64,000 bases of DNA, taken from positions 1,550,001 through 1,614,000 of the forward strand of contig JAHQRK010000016.1 in the NCBI GenBank assembly GCA_019828595.1, in the 5' to 3' direction. Position 1 is the stretch's first letter. Each line of letters opens with the position of its first letter. The position numbers and the translations under genes were made by a program. Source of the DNA: Aphanomyces cochlioides. Taxonomy: Eukaryota > Oomycota > Saprolegniomycetes > Saprolegniales > Verrucalvaceae. A model generated the notes under the pieces. It saw only the letters and a list, made by a program, of their open reading frames with translations, had not been told where the DNA came from and ran no database searches. This document shows, one piece after another, positions 37,901 through 49,223 of this stretch.

Positions 37901-37995
37901 ACAATTACCACATCGACGAGCTCTGCAGCAAAGCTCACCACTCCATGAACGCCGACGAAATTGATCCCCTCGATTTGGAGGACGATCAACTCTAA
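34957..37995 (+). CDS. ORF1 of L11, intact 1012-aa LINE ORF1 protein
   Basis: ATG in the context CTCAAAATGTCC to TAA, 1012 codons without interruption. It has the same layout as the L13 ORF1: a Ser/Gly/Pro-rich N-terminal third with a Cys cluster (PCACGGC), an acidic Gln-rich linker, a conserved globular-looking block near residues 385-600, a Lys/Ala-rich helix, a second acidic linker, a basic PKKTKGKAKKQR stretch and a helical C-terminus. I do not recognise a named domain. A role in RNA binding and particle formation is inferred from its position. ORF2 of the same copy is frameshifted. Confidence 0.88.
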   Translation: MSNANSCSELRETNTHGVTIIPGIVSPHPLSSSNQDGGSGVSNVSTPNPRAEVEVEFDPNSVSGDQSASRSTSASPGAPLAGVPGGVNLSGSVVDPQTTVVNLSSEALTQEGEPLGPCACGGCFPGLQLESIPSEGGEKTGSMPALEATRAPPMGTPCGSVYFPPGASSEGRGRYPDLGSRRSNGVPQSPCCGDGMDSPSTPVTGGLAPAFLVTNGTEPAATNRVAPCAEPPRTGEEEEKSQEDVDMVSGDAEGKDSTETEALTDEGNTQIHSEVDGSGDINGQAKPCDTPGEVIQEEQSTNNDNDQSNQDIVDKSVAQGNGAVDPPTAADKIQGDQEQQNAEKANPWTQKTPGKDSASSKKDSKQGNAPKGAKHRNTGAHAIADDDIARCEAMADAFYKDSGDMDAFIENILLTPQSQVYELTVKLGEGYKDWSEKVICDQFVKENPGSLWGSKFPNILIHKKNPQTIVISSYNLSTCVEMGGTTFRLGGKDFLVPKYSRYGNNYYVTFNKVSHPSMAKAIVKKMAALTKSVIAAFNPTAGQNIKSPHLRVIFKSSAPPAVLVPKSGDALREITITDPSGQPFVVVFQHKIAALNKTLPPSIVSRRAEAKAEKAKAKAAKAAAKSPPSGEKEPEHDGDDHDQDPGTNAEGKADSTEASEDGQDEQPQPTAPSHGSDVDMSGDSDPPNNNGQDKQQEDVEMSTNESPALAPPSEQPKNSLDLQLVTGYRSGPAPKRTLPSSPRLDPLPTSNRFHILEEDDVELSFEDFAVPRIVLEDSSAPRPKKTKGKAKKQRLNKSAAAHLELAKKIIRDKKVEGSITECQRILRDDPQLVAHAMYAQDEDLSLFQSLVATKTIERKMALLKAQGKPHNYKHHVNFMAQYKIHPSEILEELTTDIPEIKRILFALATIDLFLSNRAPDLYTNSEALTVLLNQEATRLPDTNCLTDWSLFALIENFSDNLEKFTLPAPVLSAISMLKSITNNYHIDELCSKAHHSMNADEIDPLDLEDDQL

Positions 37996-38073
37996 GGCTT
38001 CTATCCCCTGCTTCAATCCATTTCAACCTCCCCTCTGACCCCTCCATTCTACTCATTTTCATCTGTACTCGTG

Positions 38074-41000
38074 ATGATTGACAACAACTTCTCCGATGTC
38101 CCAACTGAACTCGTGGACTGGGACCCACAAATCATCTCCCTCAACACCAATGGCTTCTCCAACAGTCATCGGTACATCCTCGACAAACTATCAAGTGTTC
38201 ACGACGTTTCCTTTATCCAAGAAACCCGTTTCCGCACGCCAAGTCTCCACGACCGTGTTGCGTTCCATTGGCAACGCATCACAAACCACGAAGGCTCTTT
38301 GTTCTTTGAAGAGCCTATTTACCCTGAAGTATCCACGTCGCCAGCCACTGGAGGTCTGGCTACGTTGATACATCCTCACTCTCCTTTGAAGAACGCCACT
38401 CAAGTCCCTCATGACAACCCAGTGCTTCGTGGTCGTTATCTACAAGTGCGATGTACTCTGGGTCCACTGACAGTCGTTCTCCACAATATCTATGCGCCGG
38501 CAGCCTTCCAACAACGAGCAAGTTACTTCGAAGAATTGCCACGCGACTTTCCTCCACATGCGCTCCACATTGTTGGAGGAGATTTCAACTGCACTCTCAA
38601 CAAAGATTTGGATTCGTTGAGACCCAGTACCTCCACCATGGCCGGCACCCTTCAACTGGAACAATGGATGCACAGTTTGTCTCTGGTGGATCTGTTTCGC
38701 CGTCAAAACCCCGTGGCAAGAACCTTCACAAGTCCCACACTCACCAACCGACTCGACTACATATTTTGTTCGTCCACCTTGGCGGTCTTCGTCATTGGAA
38801 GGCGACGCACATGCCACACGTTCCACAGGCTGACCACGTGGCTTGTCGTATCATCACAAAGCGTCAAACATTGCGCCATGGCTCTGGATCATGGAAAGCT
38901 CCAACTTGGCTACTTCGTCTACCACGAGCGGCCGAGATTGTTCATGGATGTCTGGATCGATTTTTGGACAAGTCTCCAACATTCCACAATATCTCCAAGG
39001 CCTACGACATGCTGGTCAATGATATCCGCTCCCAACTCAAAGAATTCCATTCTCAACGATTGGAGAAACAACGTCTGCCGTTGAAGAAGTTAGCTGTCGA
39101 GATCGCTTCGCTTTTGCAAGTCCCCAACATGCGTCAAGATTCAGTGCTGGTGGATCGAGTGCGAGACCTTCAAAAGCAAATTCACGAGCTGCAAGATCGA
39201 GACAAGCAGTTTCGTCAAGACCAGGCGTTCCAACTTCACTTGTACAAAGCAGAGCGCTCGTCCAAGTTCCACTTCATGTCCCCTGTCCCTACCCCCTTGA
39301 AGAAGACAGTCTTCAAAGAGTTGGTGGATGTCAATGGAAATGTTGTCTCCAATCAACAAGGCATGTCTGACGTCCTGGTCGACTACTACAAGGACTTGTT
39401 TGCAGCTCCCGAGGTGCAGCGATCTGGAGACGAAGTGTCGTCATTTCTGACCCCATTGACTCGACACAAGCAACTGCCAGAGCAAGCCCAGAAAGAGCTG
39501 TCGGCTCCCTTGCGCGCCAACGAGTTCTATCATGCTATTCGACACAGCAGTTCGAACTCAGCGCCAGGTCCCAACGCTCTGCCATTCGAAGTCCTCAAAC
39601 TTGCACCTCACAAGTGGTCGTTGGTATTGGAGCTGCTATTCACACACCAGCTCCATTCTCACCCTCGCTTGACTCCCATGCAACTTGTCAGTACGCTGGT
39701 GTTGCTGCACAAGAAAGGCCCCAAGTCACAGGCCAAGAACTATCGGCCCATTAGCCTACTCAACACGGATGTGAAAATCCTGACGAGTATTCTGGCTTAT
39801 CGACTCCAGCGCCACATTCGACACATCATCCACCCGGACCAGCAAGGCTTTATCCGTCGAAGCAATATCCAAACCAATATTGCACGACTGGATGACATGC
39901 TGCACCACATCAAACTACACAGTCCGTCCTCGATGGTGGCACTGCTTGACTTTGAGAAAGCTTTTGATCGCGTGGACCACGCGTACTTGCTCCGCGTCCT
40001 CCGTCACTATGGCTTTCCCGAAACCTTTGTTGCCATGGTTCGCGTACTGTACTCGGGCCGCAAGTCTCGCATCTTGGTGAACGGCTTCTTGTCCAAGCCA
40101 GTTCACATCTCACGCGGTGTGTTGCAAGGTGATCCACTGTCGCCACTTCTGTTTGTGATCGCTTTGGAACCGATGTGCCAACTCCTACGGCAACACTCCA
40201 ACTATGGCATCAAGTGTGGGGATCGCTACCACACTGGGAGTTACTTTGCCGACGACTCGCAACTCTATGCGGCAAATGAGACGTGCCTCCACCGGCAGCT
40301 TGCATTGGTTCAAACCTTTTGCGACAAGTCTGGTTTCCGACTCAACGTAGACAAGACCCAAATTCTGACCTACAGCCAGTTGAATGGGAACCTTGCCTCA
40401 CTACAAGTTACTTCCGACAGTCCCGTGAAGGCTCTTGGTATCTTGGTTGCGCCCAATCTTTCTCCATTGGCACGTTTCAATTACGTGTTTGAGAAGTTTG
40501 TGGCTCGCTTGTCTTTGTGGCTCTACAAGGCTCGAACCATGGCCGGAAAAGTCACTATCCTGCACAGCATATGTCTGCCTGTGTTATGGTACCAACTGGC
40601 TTTTGTCCCTGCCGACAAAGACCTGGCCAAAAAGATCGACAAGGCCATGCTTCAATTTATGCATGGTGAAGAAATCAACCCATCCTCCTCTGTCCATGGC
40701 CTCCGTTTGATCAAAAAGGAGATCCTATTCATGCCGAAGAAGTCCGGTGGCTTAGGCCTGCACCATGCACTTGCTTTATGGCAACAACACAACCGCTCTG
40801 TCATGATCAGATGCATTCAAGCCATCACCACCCCACCCCGCAAGTCTGCCATGTCTGCCTGGATTACGCCGGGCTATACTCTCCTCGAGAAGGCTTTTCA
40901 TCCATGGGGTTCCCCCGAGATCTCCTCTTGGCAAATGGCTCTTCTGCATTCATCAGACAACTGTACAAGAATCCCAATATCACTCCAATGTGGAAAGCCT

Positions 41001-42127
41001 TATTGAGTAGCTGGTTTGAATCCCGCTGGACTCCGTACGGCTGTCCAAATCACATCTCATCTTTGGATGTTCCCCTTTGGCACAACTCGTATCTGCCTGG
41101 ACTCGAAGACCTATACGATCAGTGCTCTACATCGACGCAAGACCAAGCCAATGTATTGGCTTCGCTTCACATCACGAAGTTGTCGCATTTGTTGACTCCG
41201 TGTCAGCGAGTTTGGCCAGCTTCGATCTTGTTCGACAAAATCAACCGTGCCTGCCGCCAAGCCAATTTTGTCCCTCCAACGAAACAATGGATCTCAATCT
41301 TGGTGACCAAGTTATCACGATTGTTTGAGATTGTTTCTGAAGAGGATGCTCCCGTGTTCCACTTGCCGACGCCAAGCTCTGAATGGATGGAATGGCACTG
41401 GATGATTCACCCTGACTCGAGTCCGATCTTGTTGGCGCTTGCGACTTCGAAATCGGCTAAGATCAGAGCTTCTCCAGCTGTCAGCTCGTCCATTCTTCCT
41501 ACCAAGCATCTCAACCTGCCATCCAACTTTTACGAAGACCCCAAGCGCCTTACCCAACTTGCCGCCTTCCTCCAACCCGACCACATTCTCCCTCGATATG
41601 GAGAGTTCATTTTCAAGACCCTTCTCCGCGCCAACGCCATGCAATATCTGTTTCAGTACCAAGACCCCAAGCCGACGTGTGTCTTCTGTCGTGTCAATGA
41701 GACGTACGAGCATTTCCTGTTCTCTTGTGGATATGGTCAATCTGTTTGGTATTCCTTCAAGACAATCCAGCGACTGCTCGAGTGTTCCTTTCCGTCAACG
41801 TGTCTGGAAATGTTCTACGAGACGCCCAAGCCGTCCGATGGATACTACATCCGTGGCTATCTGAAGATCTGGCCGATTGTCCGAGCCTGCGTGTATTATC
41901 AAATATGGCTCCAACGTGCCGATCGCACCTTTCGACCCGACCTCACAGCGAAGAGTCCGATGGAAGTTGCCATTCATGCTGCCTCTTTGATCAAGCTACA
42001 TCTACAACAGCTCCTGGTTGATCTCCCTCTCAAGAAGGGATACACCAAGGTATTCAATGTGCTCAAGCATCTATCTTCGGACCCCTGGTTACGTCAACAC
42101 ATCATTCCTGACAGTGTCGTTTCATGA
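38074..42127 (+). pseudogene. ORF2 of L11, two frameshifts
   Basis: Begins with ATGATTGAC as in L8. The first lesion is near 38784 (GGCGGTC against GGCGGGTC), at the end of the endonuclease. The second is in the C-run at 40912-40916 (five C against six). Between and after them the ORF2 sequence continues unchanged, including the reverse transcriptase motifs and the C-terminal Cys/His motif, ending at the usual TGA. Both lesions are 1-nt losses in short runs and need read-level confirmation. As written, no complete enzyme can be made. Confidence 0.87.
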
Positions 42128-42274
42128 GTGAGCTGACGGCTCACCACTTCATCTCCTGTTCAATGACCACTTTGCCATATTCTGTTTTCCAAGTTCTATT
42201 TATACAGTACGAGGCAAATTAGTAAGTCATTAGGGCCTTTGCTCAAAAATAAGGTTAATACAACTCATTTAACC

Positions 42275-42447
42275 ATCGAGATACCCACTCGCCACGTCTG
42301 GCATGTTTGAAAGGTGTCATGCTCGTGTGGTGGACGACCAAGCATCAACTTGGTCCGAAATCAACACGCGAGAGTCCCAAGCATACCCCACAAAATGCAT
42401 CTCGATGCCACTTTTTCTCCACTTTTGGTACCCACGTGCCACATGCA
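42275..42447 (+). repeat. Satellite block S10, 173-bp fragment
   Basis: Less than one monomer, starting ATCGAGATACCC and ending CACATGCA. It is trapped between two LINE 3' ends inside L10. Its right end is the same junction that precedes L1, L4 and L6. Confidence 0.95.
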
Positions 42448-42713
42448 GCTCCTGGTTGATCTCCCTCTCAAGAAGGGATACACCAAGGTATTCAATGTGC
42501 TCAAGCATCTATCTTCGGACCCCTGGTTACGTCAACGCATCATTCCTGACAGCGTCGTTTCATGAGTGAGCTAACAGCTCACTCACTTCATCTCCTGTTC
42601 AATGACCACTTTGCCATATTCTGTTTTCCAAGTTCTATTTATACAGTACGAGGCAAATTAGTAAGTCATTAGGGCCTTTGCTCAAAAATAAGGTTAATAC
42701 AACTCATTTAACC
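42448..42713 (+). mobile_element. LINE copy L12, 266-bp truncated copy inside L10
   Basis: Same 5' truncation point as L1, L2, L4 and L6, but its 3' end is followed by ACCAACCGCGTCG of L10 ORF1, not by ACGTGCCACATGCA. Its 5' half therefore came from the short-copy family and its 3' junction from the nested insertion, a recombination product. Confidence 0.92.
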
Positions 42714-45089
42714 ACCAACCGCGTCGCCCCCTGTGCTGAGCCTCCTAGAACGGGAGAGGAAGAAGAAAAATCTCAAGAGGACGTGGATATGGTCTCTGGA
42801 GACGCCGAGGGGAAGGATTCTACTGAAACCGAGGCCTTAACCGACGAGGGAAATACTCAAATTCACTCGGAGGTTGATGGGTCAGGCGACATTAACGGCC
42901 AAGCGAAGTCGTGTGATACTCCTGGAGAAGTTATTCAAGAGGAACAATCGACAAACAATGACAATGACCAGTCAAATCAAGACATTGTCGACAAATCCGT
43001 TGCTCAAGGAAATGGCGCTGTTGATCCTCCTACCGCGGCAGACAAAATACAAGGCGATCAAGAGCAACAAAACGCTGAAAAGGCCAATCCATGGACGCAA
43101 AAGACTCCCGGCAAGGATTCAGCTTCGTCCAAGAAAGATTCCAAGCAAGGCAATGCCCCCAAAGGCGCGAAACATCGCAACACTGGTGCTCATGCTATTG
43201 CCGATGACGATATTGCGCGATGCGAGGCCATGGCGGACGCATTCTACAAAGACTCTGGTGACATGGACGCCTTCATTGAAAACATTTTGCTCACCCCCCA
43301 GTCCCAAGTGTACGAGCTCACAGTCAAGTTGGGCGAAGGCTACAAGGACTGGTCCGAAAAAGTCATCTGCGATCAATTTGTCAAGGAAAATCCTGGTTCG
43401 TTATGGGGCTCCAAATTTCCGAACATTTTGATCCACAAGAAGAACCCACAGACCATTGTGATCTCAAGTTACAACTTGTCTACGTGCGTGGAAATGGGAG
43501 GCACAACGTTTCGACTTGGTGGCAAAGACTTCCTGGTTCCCAAATACTCGCGTTATGGCAACAACTACTACGTTACGTTCAACAAGGTCAGTCACCCTTC
43601 GATGGCCAAGGCAATTGTCAAGAAAATGGCTGCATTGACCAAGTCAGTGATAGCAGCATTCAACCCTACTGCTGGTCAGAACATCAAGTCGCCGCATTTG
43701 AGAGTCATTTTCAAGTCGTCTGCGCCTCCTGCAGTGCTGGTGCCAAAATCCGGCGACGCACTACGCGAAATCACCATTACGGATCCGTCGGGTCAGCCTT
43801 TTGTCGTCGTGTTTCAGCACAAGATCGCTGCTCTGAACAAGACATTGCCTCCGTCGATTGTTTCACGACGTGCAGAGGCCAAGGCTGAAAAAGCGAAGGC
43901 AAAAGCGGCCAAGGCAGCGGCAAAATCTCCTCCGTCAGGAGAAAAAGAACCTGAACATGATGGAGACGATCATGATCAAGACCCTGGAACAAATGCGGAA
44001 GGCAAGGCCGACTCAACTGAGGCATCTGAAGATGGTCAAGATGAACAACCACAGCCAACAGCTCCTTCTCATGGCTCTGATGTCGATATGTCTGGTGACA
44101 GCGATCCCCCTAACAACAATGGACAAGACAAACAACAAGAAGATGTGGAAATGTCTACCAACGAATCGCCCGCTCTTGCTCCACCAAGTGAGCAGCCCAA
44201 GAACTCGCTGGACCTTCAATTGGTAACGGGCTACCGGTCTGGACCAGCTCCAAAACGTACTTTGCCTTCGTCCCCACGTTTGGATCCCCTGCCGACATCC
44301 AACCGTTTTCATATCCTCGAAGAAGACGACGTGGAACTCTCGTTTGAAGACTTTGCAGTGCCTCGAATTGTATTGGAAGATTCAAGTGCGCCACGCCCGA
44401 AAAAGACCAAAGGCAAAGCGAAGAAACAACGACTTAACAAGTCTGCTGCAGCCCACCTCGAATTGGCGAAGAAGATCATTCGAGACAAGAAAGTCGAAGG
44501 CAGTATCACCGAATGTCAACGCATTTTGCGAGATGATCCTCAGCTCGTTGCACATGCTATGTACGCACAAGATGAAGACCTCAGTTTGTTTCAGTCACTT
44601 GTTGCAACCAAGACTATTGAGCGCAAGATGGCTTTGTTAAAAGCTCAAGGCAAGCCTCACAACTACAAACATCACGTCAACTTCATGGCTCAATACAAGA
44701 TTCACCCGTCAGAAATCTTGGAAGAATTGACCACGGACATACCAGAGATCAAGCGCATCCTCTTTGCACTTGCTACGATTGACTTATTCCTCTCAAATCG
44801 GGCCCCAGACCTCTACACAAACTCGGAGGCACTGACTGTTCTATTGAACCAAGAAGCAACAAGATTGCCTGACACCAACTGCTTGACGGACTGGTCGCTG
44901 TTTGCTTTGATCGAAAACTTCAGCGACAATCTCGAGAAGTTCACTTTGCCGGCTCCCGTCTTGTCGGCCATCTCGATGCTCAAAAGCATCACCAACAATT
45001 ACCACATCGACGAGCTCTGCAGCAAAGCTCACCACTCCATGAACGCCGACGAAATTGATCCCCTCGATTTGGAGGACGATCAACTCTAA
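42714..45089 (+). pseudogene. ORF1 remainder of L10, interrupted but open
   Basis: Continues ORF1 from the codon at the insertion point (about residue 222) to the normal TAA without frameshift. The preceding part (codons about 178-226) lies at 34781-34926 and everything earlier was never copied. The reading frame is open backward into the L12 tail, but no ORF1 start codon exists. The first internal ATG in frame is near 42789. The central domain and C-terminal region are complete. Confidence 0.85.
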
Positions 45090-45167
45090 GGCTTCTATCC
45101 CCTGCTTCAATCCATTTCAACCTCCCCTCTGACCCCTCCATTCTACTCATTTTCATCTGTACTCGTG

Positions 45168-48100
45168 ATGAGTGACAACAACTTCTCCGATGTCCCAACT
45201 GAACTCGTGGACTGGGACCCACAAATCATCTCCCTCAACACCAATGGCTTCTCCAACAGTCATCGGTACATCCTCGACAAACTATCAAGTGTTCACGACG
45301 TTTCCTTTATCCAAGAAACCCGTTTCCGCACGCCAAGTCTCCACGACCGTGTTGCGTTCCATTGGCAACGCATCACAAACCACGAAGGCTCTTTGTTCTT
45401 TGAAGAGCCTATTTACCCTGAAGTATCCACGTCGCCAGCCACTGGAGGTCTGGCTACGTTGATACATCCTCACTCTCCTTTGAAGAACGCCACTCAAGTC
45501 CCTCATGACAACCCAGTGCTTCGTGGTCGTTATCTACAAGTGCGATGTACTCTGGGTCCACTGACAGTCGTTCTCCACAATATCTATGCGCCGGCAGCCT
45601 TCCAAGAACGAGCAAGTTACTTCGAAGAATTGCCACGCGACTTTCCTCCACATGCGCTCCACATTGTTGGAGGAGATTTCAACTGCACTCTCAACAAAGA
45701 TTTGGATTCGTTGAGACCCAGTACCTCCACCATGGCCGGCACCCTTCAACTGGAACAATGGATGCACAGTTTGTCTCTGGTGGATCTGTTTCGTCGTCAA
45801 AACCCCGTGGCACGAGCCTTCACAAGTCCCACACTCACCAACCGACTCGACTACATCTTTTGTTCGTCCACCTTGGCGGGTCTTCGTCATTGGAAGGCGA
45901 CGCACATGCCACACGTTCCACAGGCTGACCACGTGGCTTGTCGTATCATCACAAAGCGTCAAACATTGCGCCATGGCTCTGGATCATGGAAAGCTCCAAC
46001 TTGGCTACTTCGTCTACCACGAGCGGCCGAGATTGTTCATGGATGTCTGGATCAATTTTTGGACAAGTCTCCAACATTCCACAATATCTCCAAGGCCTAC
46101 GACATGCTGGTCAATGATATCCGCTCCCAACTCAAAGAATTCCATTCTCAACGATTGGAGAAACAACGTCTGCCGTTGAAGAAGTTAGCTGTCGAGATCG
46201 CTTCGCTTTTGCAAGTCCCCAACATGCGTCAAGATTCAGTGCTGGTGGATCGAGTGCGAGACCTTCAAAAGCAAATTCACGAGCTGCAAGATCGAGACAA
46301 GCAGTTTCGTCAAGACCAGGCGTTCCAACTTCACTTGTACAAAGCAGAGCGCTCGTCCAAGTTCCACTTCATGTCCCCTGTCCCTACCCCCTTGAAGAAG
46401 ACAGTCTTCAAAGAGTTGGTGGATGTCAATGGAAATGTTGTCTCCAATCAACAAGGCATGTCTGACGTCCTGGTCGACTACTACAAGGACTTGTTTGCAG
46501 CTCCCGAGGTGCAGCGATCTGGAGACGAAGTGTCGTCATTTCTGACCCCATTGACTCGACACAAGCAACTGCCAGAGCAAGCCCAGAAAGAGCTGTCGGC
46601 TCCCTTGCGCGCCAACGAGTTCTATCATGCTATTCGACACAGCAGTTCGAACTCAGCGCCAGGTCCCAACGCTCTGCCATTCGAAGTCCTCAAACTTGCA
46701 CCTCACAAGTGGTCGTTGGTATTGGAGCTGCTATTCACACACCAGCTCCATTCTCACCCTCGCTTGACTCCCATGCAACTTGTCAGTACGCTGGTGTTGC
46801 TGCACAAGAAAGGCCCCAAGTCACAAGCCAAGAACTATCGGCCCATTAGCCTACTCAACACGGATGTGAAAATCCTGACGAGTATTCTGGCTTATCGACT
46901 CCAGCGCCACATTCGACACATCATCCACCCGGACCAGCAAGGCTTTATCTGTCGAAGCAATATCCAAACCAATATTGCACGACTGGATGACATGCTGCAC
47001 CACATCAAACTACACAGTCCGTCCTCGATGGTGGCACTGCTTGACTTTGAGAAAGCTTTTGATCGCGTGGACCACGCGTACTTGCTCCGCGTCCTCCGTC
47101 ACTATGGCTTTCCCGAAACCTTTGTTGCCATGGTTCGCGTACTGTACTCGGGCCGCAAGTCTCGCATCTTGGTGAACGGCTTCTTGTCCAAGCCAGTTCA
47201 CATCTCACGCGGTGTGTTGCAAGGTGATCCACTGTCGCCACTTCTGTTTGTGATCGCTTTGGAACCGATGTGCCAACTCCTACGGCAACACTCCAACTAT
47301 GGCATCAAGTGTGGGGATCGCTACCACACTGGGAGTTACTTTGCCGACGACTCGCAACTCTATGCGGCAAATGAGACGTGCCTCCACCGGCAGCTTGCAT
47401 TGGTTCAAACCTTTTGCGACAAGTCGGGTTTCCGACTCAACGTAGACAAGACCCAAATTCTGACCTACAGCCAGTTGAATGGGAACCTTGCCTCACTACA
47501 AGTTACTTCCGACAGTCCCGTGAAGGCTCTTGGTATCTTGGTTGCGCCCAATCTTTCTCCATTGGCACGTTTCAATTACGTGTTTGAGAAGTTTGTGGCT
47601 CGCTTGTCTTTGTGGCTCTACAAGGCTCGAACCATGGCCGGAAAAGTCACTATCCTGCACAGCATATGTCTGCCTGTGTTATGGTACCAACTGGCTTTTG
47701 TCCCTGCCGACAAAGACCTGGCCAAAAAGATCGACAAGGCCATGCTTCAATTTATGCATGGTGAAGAAATCAACCCATCCTCCTCTGTCCATGGCCTCCG
47801 TTTGATCAAAAAGGAGATCCTATTCATGCCGAAGAAGTCCGGTGGCTTAGGCCTGCACCATGCACTTGCTTTATGGCAACAACACAACCGCTCTGTCATG
47901 ATCAGATGCATTCAAGCCATCACCACCCCACCCCGCAAGTCTGCCATGTCCGCCTGGATTACGCCGGGCTATACTCTCCTCGAGAAGGCTTTTCATCCAT
48001 GGGGTTCCCCCCGAGATCTCCTCTTGGCAAATGGCTCTTCTGCATTCATCAGACAACTGTACAAGAATCCCAATATCACTCCAATGTGGAAAGCCTTATT

Positions 48101-49223
48101 GAGTAGCTGGTTTGAATCCCGCTGGACTCCGTACGGCTGTCCAAATCACATCTCATCTTTGGATGTTCCCCTTTGGCACAACTCGTATCTGCCTGGACTC
48201 GAAGACCTATACGATCAGTGCTCTACATCGACGCAAGACCAAGCCAATGTATTGGCTTCGCTTCACATCACGAAGTTGTCGCATTTGTTGACTCCGTGTC
48301 AGCGAGTTTGGCCAGCTTCGATCTTGTTCGACAAAATCAACCGTGCCTGCCGCCAAGCCAATTTTGTCCCTCCAACGAAACAATGGATCTCAATCTTGGT
48401 GACCAAGTTATCACGATTGTTTGAGATTGTTTCTGAAGAGGATGCTCCCGTGTTCCACTTGCCGACGCCAAGCTCTGAATGGATGGAATGGCACTGGATA
48501 ATTGACCCTGACTCGAGTCCGATCTTGTTGGCGCTTGCGACTTCGAAATCGGCTAAGATCAGAGCTTCTCCAGCTGTCAGCTCGTCCATTCTTCCTACCA
48601 AGCATCTCAACCTGCCATCCAACTTTTACGAAGACCCCAAGCGCCTTACCCAACTTGCCGCCTTCCTCCAACCCGACCACATTCTCCCTCGATATGGAGA
48701 GTTCATTTTCAAGACCCTTCTCCGCGCCAACGCCATGCAATATCTGTTTCAGTACCAAGACCCCAAGCCGACGTGTGTCTTCTGTCGTGTCAATGAGACG
48801 TACGAGCATTTCCTGTTCTCTTGTGGATATGGTCAATCTGTTTGGTATTCCTTCAAGACAATCCAGCGACTGCTCGAGTGTTCCTTTCCGTCGACTTGTC
48901 TGGAAATGTTCTACGAGACGCCCAAGCCGTCCGATGGATACTACATCCGTGGCTATCTGAAGATCTGGCCGATTGTCCGAGCCTGCGTGTATTATCAAAT
49001 ATGGCTCCAACGTGCCGATCGCACCTTTCGACCCGACCTCACAGCGAAGAGTCCGATGGAAGTTGCCATTCATGCTGCCTCTTTGATCAAGCTACATCTA
49101 CAACAGCTCCTGGTTGATCTCCCTCTCAAGAAGGGATACACCAAGGTATTCAATGTGCTCAAGCATCTATCTTCGGACCCCTGGTTACGTCAACACGCCA
49201 TTCCTGACAGCGTCGTTTCATGA
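45168..49223 (+). CDS. ORF2 of L10: APE endonuclease-reverse transcriptase, intact
   Basis: 1351 uninterrupted codons starting ATGAGTGAC. All endonuclease and reverse transcriptase motifs and the terminal CX2CX7HX4C are present. Private changes include a Cys in QGFICRSN where other copies have Arg, LDQFLDK for LDRFLDK, and WIIDPDS for WMIHPDS. It shares FVAMV and MRQDSV with L13, so the two belong to the same recent subgroup. The accompanying ORF1 is truncated and split, so mobility would depend on ORF1 protein from elsewhere. Confidence 0.92.
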   Translation: MSDNNFSDVPTELVDWDPQIISLNTNGFSNSHRYILDKLSSVHDVSFIQETRFRTPSLHDRVAFHWQRITNHEGSLFFEEPIYPEVSTSPATGGLATLIHPHSPLKNATQVPHDNPVLRGRYLQVRCTLGPLTVVLHNIYAPAAFQERASYFEELPRDFPPHALHIVGGDFNCTLNKDLDSLRPSTSTMAGTLQLEQWMHSLSLVDLFRRQNPVARAFTSPTLTNRLDYIFCSSTLAGLRHWKATHMPHVPQADHVACRIITKRQTLRHGSGSWKAPTWLLRLPRAAEIVHGCLDQFLDKSPTFHNISKAYDMLVNDIRSQLKEFHSQRLEKQRLPLKKLAVEIASLLQVPNMRQDSVLVDRVRDLQKQIHELQDRDKQFRQDQAFQLHLYKAERSSKFHFMSPVPTPLKKTVFKELVDVNGNVVSNQQGMSDVLVDYYKDLFAAPEVQRSGDEVSSFLTPLTRHKQLPEQAQKELSAPLRANEFYHAIRHSSSNSAPGPNALPFEVLKLAPHKWSLVLELLFTHQLHSHPRLTPMQLVSTLVLLHKKGPKSQAKNYRPISLLNTDVKILTSILAYRLQRHIRHIIHPDQQGFICRSNIQTNIARLDDMLHHIKLHSPSSMVALLDFEKAFDRVDHAYLLRVLRHYGFPETFVAMVRVLYSGRKSRILVNGFLSKPVHISRGVLQGDPLSPLLFVIALEPMCQLLRQHSNYGIKCGDRYHTGSYFADDSQLYAANETCLHRQLALVQTFCDKSGFRLNVDKTQILTYSQLNGNLASLQVTSDSPVKALGILVAPNLSPLARFNYVFEKFVARLSLWLYKARTMAGKVTILHSICLPVLWYQLAFVPADKDLAKKIDKAMLQFMHGEEINPSSSVHGLRLIKKEILFMPKKSGGLGLHHALALWQQHNRSVMIRCIQAITTPPRKSAMSAWITPGYTLLEKAFHPWGSPRDLLLANGSSAFIRQLYKNPNITPMWKALLSSWFESRWTPYGCPNHISSLDVPLWHNSYLPGLEDLYDQCSTSTQDQANVLASLHITKLSHLLTPCQRVWPASILFDKINRACRQANFVPPTKQWISILVTKLSRLFEIVSEEDAPVFHLPTPSSEWMEWHWIIDPDSSPILLALATSKSAKIRASPAVSSSILPTKHLNLPSNFYEDPKRLTQLAAFLQPDHILPRYGEFIFKTLLRANAMQYLFQYQDPKPTCVFCRVNETYEHFLFSCGYGQSVWYSFKTIQRLLECSFPSTCLEMFYETPKPSDGYYIRGYLKIWPIVRACVYYQIWLQRADRTFRPDLTAKSPMEVAIHAASLIKLHLQQLLVDLPLKKGYTKVFNVLKHLSSDPWLRQHAIPDSVVS

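Larger units (their letters stand above)
34927..42274 (+). mobile_element. LINE copy L11, nearly full-length, nested in L10
   Basis: Same 5' boundary as L9 (T plus AGAAGTTATC) directly after ACCAACCGCGTCG. Its 3' end, however, is followed by satellite (ATCGAGATACC), not by L10. A short LINE tail, L12, then leads back to the target duplicate at 42714. The original single 3' end has thus been expanded into tail-satellite-tail, most simply by recombination between LINE 3' ends. Confidence 0.9.

Noticed and set aside
42678..42800. 803-codon ORF1 frame starting in the L12 tail, suggesting a new N-terminus
   Set aside because: The upstream part is LINE 3' UTR read in frame by chance and begins at TTG. 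The first ATG in the LINE part is internal.
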